DNA of 64,000 bases. Source: Polytrichum commune. Its lineage: Eukaryota > Streptophyta > Polytrichopsida > Polytrichales > Polytrichaceae. Below are positions 59,491-64,000 of this stretch, piece after piece. Under the pieces are notes generated by a model. That model made no database searches. It was not told where the DNA came from and was given only the letters and a program-made list of their open reading frames with translations. The position numbers and the translations under genes were made by a program. The DNA lies in contig OX485804.1 of the NCBI GenBank assembly GCA_950295325.1, positions 53,184,429 through 53,248,428 on the forward strand, written 5' to 3'. Positions within the stretch are counted from its first letter, which is position 1, and each line of letters starts with the position of its first letter.

Positions 59491-60487
59491 TAGTTAGCAA
59501 GATTACCACTAGGGTTTACAAGTAATTCACTAGATTGCCACTAATCCATCCTTATCCACTTGGCTTCATAATAGCCTAATTGAGTTCACTCTTGGAGCTT
59601 CGTAATAGTCTAGTTGTGTCTATAGTTCATAATAGTCTAGTTATGTGCCCAACATGAGACTCAGATCTAGGAGCATTGAAGAGGCGTTTTGAAGCCCATG
59701 TGTAATTATGGTTTTTGTAATAAAGTAGTCATCTCCTTTGGAAACATGACGTGATTTTTTCTCTGCACTCCTTTTTGGTGTGCTATGTTGTGATACTCCC
59801 CCCCCCCCCCCCAATTAATGAAATCCTAAATATGCCAACCATTAAGTAATCACTATATATAAAGGCACTTTTATCTTAATCAGACACTTGTATCCAAGTG
59901 GGGGTAATTGTGGTCAATTGTGGATCTAAGAATGAAATGCAAGGGTTTAAAGAGATCAAAGTGAAAAATTTTCTTACTCTTTGAGCAATCACATAGGATG
60001 CCTCAATTGTGTTAACAAGCAAACTTCGAATGGTGTCCTTATTTAGAGCATACAGTCTAATCTCATTGAAATGCTTATCTTTCTCTATTTTTATTATCAT
60101 AATCAAATATGCATATTATATCATAGGATTATACCGCATAATTCTAATGAAGAAACTTGCTATATTATTCAACATGTTATAATTATAGACTTGGATGAAG
60201 TTCAATTTTACCTAATTACTAATTTTATATATATATATGAACTTTTATTTTATTTTAATTATAAAACATTGAAGAACAAGTACATGTGATGTTTTATTGG
60301 TATCTCTATATCAAGGAGTTTAGATTGCATTGAGACATTGATTTTTTTATTAAAAAATGTGCATTTATATCACATACATGGAGAGGGGGTCAAAAGTAAG
60401 CACTCTCATGTTTCCGGACTTTACCATTGGCTGCACCCCTCGAGTTCCCTCAAACTCATTGTTTAACTCCTCCCATTTGCCACTTTA
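59491..60487. other. Gene-free stretch with a C run
   Basis: A 14-16 base C run lies near 59798-59812. Very AT-rich around 60080-60270. No supported gene. Confidence 0.4.
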
Positions 60488-60722
60488 CATATGAACCTTA
60501 TGGCGGGACATTCATGTCCCATAATACACCAGTTAAACCTTAGAGCATGTGTCGATGTTAAAAATGATTAGTTGAAGGCGATCAAAAGCATCATTAAGAT
60601 TATCTCGACATCATGTACATAATCTGATGTTCAAAGCTGATTTCTATTTCCAATCACTTACAACCACAAAACCAATCACCCAAGAGTCTCCAATTTAATT
60701 GGGACACCATAAGGTTCGTATG
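60488..60722. mobile_element. Candidate small TIR element
   Basis: CATATGAACCTTATGGCGGG at the left and CACCATAAGGTTCGTATG at the right are inverted over about 17 bp. No flanking duplication is obvious. 235 bp, non-coding. Confidence 0.45.
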
Positions 60723-61639
60723 ACTTTATCGGTTCATGATATGAATGTTTGTGTTGCTCTCTAAGTTATTGGCAATTAGGAATGACGTCCCTTTCATAAG
60801 ATAGGCACTATCCCTTATGATTTGAACCGGGGATCTCCAAAAGGTTGCATAAAGGCAATAAGGATGAATATGTCACCTTCAACGTCAATATCATACGTCA
60901 ATAGACCAAAGCTTCTCATAGGTAGGCCATAATAAAGGTATGTGGCCGAAATGTCGGCGCTTTCAAGTTTGAACTTGCAGACAAATCCTAACCATTGGAT
61001 CAACTCATGTGTTATCTCGCCCAATTATCGATTGCAAATCACGAAGATGGTTTGGTGATTTCAATATTTGAAACCCGAGTTCACATGCAAAAGCTATAGA
61101 AGTTCAGTGTAAAGGCTTTCTTAAGTCTCTAAGGGACCACGTACCTAGGCCATCTTGAATTGTGTTTAACAATTTAACCCATAGTAGAGTTACATGTAAA
61201 GTGGAGGACATCAAACCATGGGTTTAGTCCCATACCTTGAGTTTATGAGAATGAACACAAAGTCACCTAAGTTTTCATAATGCTTAAATTATCAAATACA
61301 AAGAGTGGTGTTAGGCTAAATAAAAAGGCTTTCTAGTTAGTTCTACTCGGATGGGTGGGCCAAGGCAGCCTTGGATAGGACGGTGGGTCCCATGCAAATA
61401 TCTTCATTCTAAATTCCAAAATTCTTTTGAAGTTTGATAAGTGGAGAGAGGAGATCTCTAAATGTTTCACCTAACCTTCAAAATAGGCTCTTGTGTAAGC
61501 TAACGAGCTCTTACTAGAAAGTTTGTCTCAATGAAGGATCAAACCCACGCCTTTGCCCCTCTTTGAGAACCTTTGTCGATAACTCTAATAGTGTCTACAT
61601 TTGTAACATAGAGTTCAATTTCATTATAGTTATCCTTAA
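60723..61639. other. Gene-free stretch
   Basis: No supported gene; phrases such as GGATCAAACCCA recur nearby and suggest old repeats. Confidence 0.35.
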
Positions 61640-63040
61640 AGTCTCTCAACGAGGGATGAAACCATGGGTTTGATACTTCTTTGATAAAACTTTTCATTAA
61701 GAGCTCGTTAGCTCATTGTGTATCAGAGCCTATTTTGAAAGTTGGGTTGAAACTTTTGCGATCTCCTCTTTCCGCTGTCGGGTAGAGAGGGTTCCGCCTT
61801 GGGAAAGCGCTGGGCTTCTGGCTGCAACTAGATTTTATCGGACCCGTCGAATCTTCTGGTCTTCAATCGAATCTTCCGGTCTTCTAGTCTTCAATTTCTT
61901 CAAATCTTCAACCTCTTTCCCGTCGACCTATCCTGTTGCGGCTCTATATGGATAAAGGGTAAGGGTAGTGTGATAAGAAACCACGGGCTTCGGACGGGTA
62001 AAACGGGACGTCAGAACACGAGCTGACGTCCGAAAGATTGGCTCCTAAACTTTCAAACCCACGGTGACCAGCAATCGCGCCTCACCAGTGGGAACGACAG
62101 AAAACAACCTTGTGGGTGATCAATCCCACTTCGTTGTCACAAACAACCTTGTGGGTCATTAATCCCACTTCGTTGTCACACAGGAAACAAATTGCGATGC
62201 AGAAATGAAATGCAACTAGCCTCCAAAACCGGCTTGGAATCACACACACAAGAAAAAGACAACGTGCCACAAGCAACCACACATTCAAGTCTTGAAGCCT
62301 TCAATTCTTCAATCTGTCCGTCTTCTATGGTCGGTCGAAGTCTCAGCTCTTCTTTTAAGAACCAACAGACTTCCCTCCACTCAAACAAGCACAAATCTTG
62401 ATTGCTAACTTCCAAAACAACAAGTGAGATCTCTCATAAATCACAAATCCCTCGTATTTTATTTCATATTCTTCTCAAAACAACTCACACCGTGAGCTTC
62501 GAATCCACTTCTCTCTCTCTCCACAACTTCTCTCCCACAATAATCACATAACATCTTTCTTTCATCACCTCTCCCTATCCATGCGAGAGACAAAGTTCTC
62601 TCTTATCCTCATCACATGGCTTCTAATCACCCATTGGTCCAAAGTAACTCAAGATAACTAAAAGACAAAAATAAACTACGAGTAAATAAAAAGGTAATCT
62701 ATTTCTATCATTTGGTAAAGGTAACTAAGAGTAACTATGAGTAAACATAAAGGTAAGCAACTTCTATCCACTTCTATCTTTAGGTAATGATAACTAAAAT
62801 AAACTATGAATAAATAAATAAAGTAATCTACTTCTATTCTTTATTATGTTTCTCCAAGACCAAGACTCACAATGCAATATTAAATACGTACACATCTATA
62901 TAGTGTACGTATTTACATCACGACACCGCCTTTCAAACTTTGAGAGAATTTTGGATTTAAAATAGGCTATGTGCATGAAACCCATTGCCCTTTATCTTGG
63001 CCTTCGCACGGCTAGCTTGGCCCACCCATCTTTAATAGGA
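61640..63040 (+). repeat. Dispersed repeat family K, copy 2 (split by an LTR insertion)
   Basis: 61640-61775 matches 6810-6930 and 62930-63035 matches 6950-7060. The two parts flank the 1.15-kb LTR-like insertion at 61776-62925. Confidence 0.65.
61776..62925. mobile_element. Probable solo LTR (retroelement fossil)
   Basis: 1150 bp starting TGTCG and ending CGACA, the short inverted TG...CA ends of LTRs. The 4-base direct repeat CCGC lies on both sides (61772-61775 and 62926-62929), and it interrupts family K. No internal region or second LTR is present, so it looks like a solo LTR. The interior contains a ~43-bp direct duplication (about 62108-62190). The family is not assigned. Confidence 0.65.
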
Positions 63041-63047
63041 CAAGCTA

Positions 63048-63335
63048 CACTAAACATGATATTTAGTGCCTTGAGTTGCAGAGAACAATCCGAACTGAGG
63101 CCATCTTTCTGGATTCACCAATTCTTAATTGTCTTGCTCAATACTAATTGTAAATTGCGGTATAATGTCACCAACACTGAATGTTGACCCAACATTGATT
63201 GTTATTCCTTGTATTTATCTTACTCTAATTTGGGGGTTTATAGATTTACAGTGTTGCAATTACTGTCACTTACCAAGTGGTTTTTCATCCAATTGTCAAT
63301 CACCCATGACAATATTTCATCACAAGTTTCATATG
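63048..63335 (-). mobile_element. Family B TIR element, copy 3 (inverted)
   Basis: Starts CACTAAACATGATATTTAGT after a TA. Reads in reverse the body of 11980-12350 (CTTGCTCAATACTAATTGTA, AACACTGAATGTTGACCCAA, TGTCACTTACCAAGTGG). The far end near 63335 is not well preserved. Confidence 0.65.
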
Positions 63336-64000
63336 TCACTCAAATATAGCTTTCTAGTTTTATTTTAAAGATGACCTAGGAAGGCCCATGATGTACCTTA
63401 GTTTAGAGGACAACAAAGCATTGATGTAAAATTTGATACTCATGGACGTAATGTAATTGCACTTCAACATAAAGGTATGTGTGCTGGATGGGACTTAAAG
63501 CACTTCAACATTTTGGGGCGATGATTGACCCTTAAGCATAATTCAAGTCGGCCAAAGTATGATTATGTGCATGTGAACAAGCCAATTTAGGCACACATCA
63601 AAGCCTTCCCACCTTTCTTCATGAAGCTTCAATGAGATTGTTGAAGAAATATGAACGCTTTATTTTGTGAACATGGTGGAAGAAACACATTGCATGTTGC
63701 TTGTATCATGTGACCAAGTTGGGATCGTTTTCCAAACTCAAAGATTCAAACGTAATGTTTGTTTGTATTCAATGTGACATGGTTGTTTCTCAAACATGTG
63801 CAAGTACACATATAATACCATTTGAGCCTTAAAGGACATAGGGGCTCAATGTAAGACATACATACACAATTTCTACAAGCCTCGTCGAGTCTTAACCCCT
63901 AAAGGACCGTAAGGCCCCCAGGGGGCTTTTGATTGTAGAAAAGTGCAAATTGGATGAGATTGTTCCAAAGAAGCCCAAATTTGCGGGGAGAGGACCCTGG
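63336..64000. other. Gene-free stretch to the window end
   Basis: No supported gene or element boundary. Confidence 0.35.

Noticed and set aside
60815-60840. tRNA-like T-arm on the minus strand (GGTTCAAATC)
   Set aside because: No matching acceptor stem, D-arm or anticodon arm in the flanking 70 bases.

Overview
The window looks like nuclear DNA of a land plant. It has multi-exon genes with GT-AG introns, a plastid-targeted thioredoxin-fold protein and a TRM/LONGIFOLIA-type protein (a family known from land plants), set among many small transposons and tandem repeats. One large gene codes for a coiled-coil EF-hand protein of a style common among flagellar proteins, so a lineage with swimming sperm (bryophyte, lycophyte or fern) is my guess. 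That lineage call is inference and not proven here.

Layout. About 1-23.8 kb holds no host gene that I can support. It contains short terminal-inverted-repeat (TIR) elements, three tandem arrays (units of about 188, 287 and 153 bp), a long foldback hairpin at 16.15-17.08 kb, and a LINE fragment at 5.4-5.8 kb. Three host genes follow, all on the minus strand: a 396-aa plastid-type protein with two GST-N/glutaredoxin-like domains (28365-23830, 11 exons); a 1316-aa EF-hand/coiled-coil protein (49466-33770, 15 exons); and a 1318-aa TRM-type DUF4378 protein (56797-51042, 5 exons) with a probable long leader reaching about 58.8 kb. I rebuilt each gene by hand from splice sites, and every exon join keeps the reading frame. 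Between the first two genes lie a LINE fragment, a deleted pogo/Tigger-like element with exact TIRs and TA target duplication (31207-32156), and some plus-strand exon-like pieces at 32.2-33.0 kb. The last 5 kb is again repeats, including an LTR fossil set inside an older repeat.

The three genes share orientation but no obvious pathway: one is plastid redox-like, one possibly ciliary, one probably microtubule/cell-shape related. The intergenic and intronic DNA is shaped mainly by small DNA transposons. One MITE-like family occurs three times, each time inside an intron. A family with palindromic CACTAAATAT ends and TA duplications recurs at 12, 22, 41.6, 59.3 and 63 kb. A MULE-like family with 9-bp target duplications sits at 9-10.4 kb and 13.6-14.1 kb.
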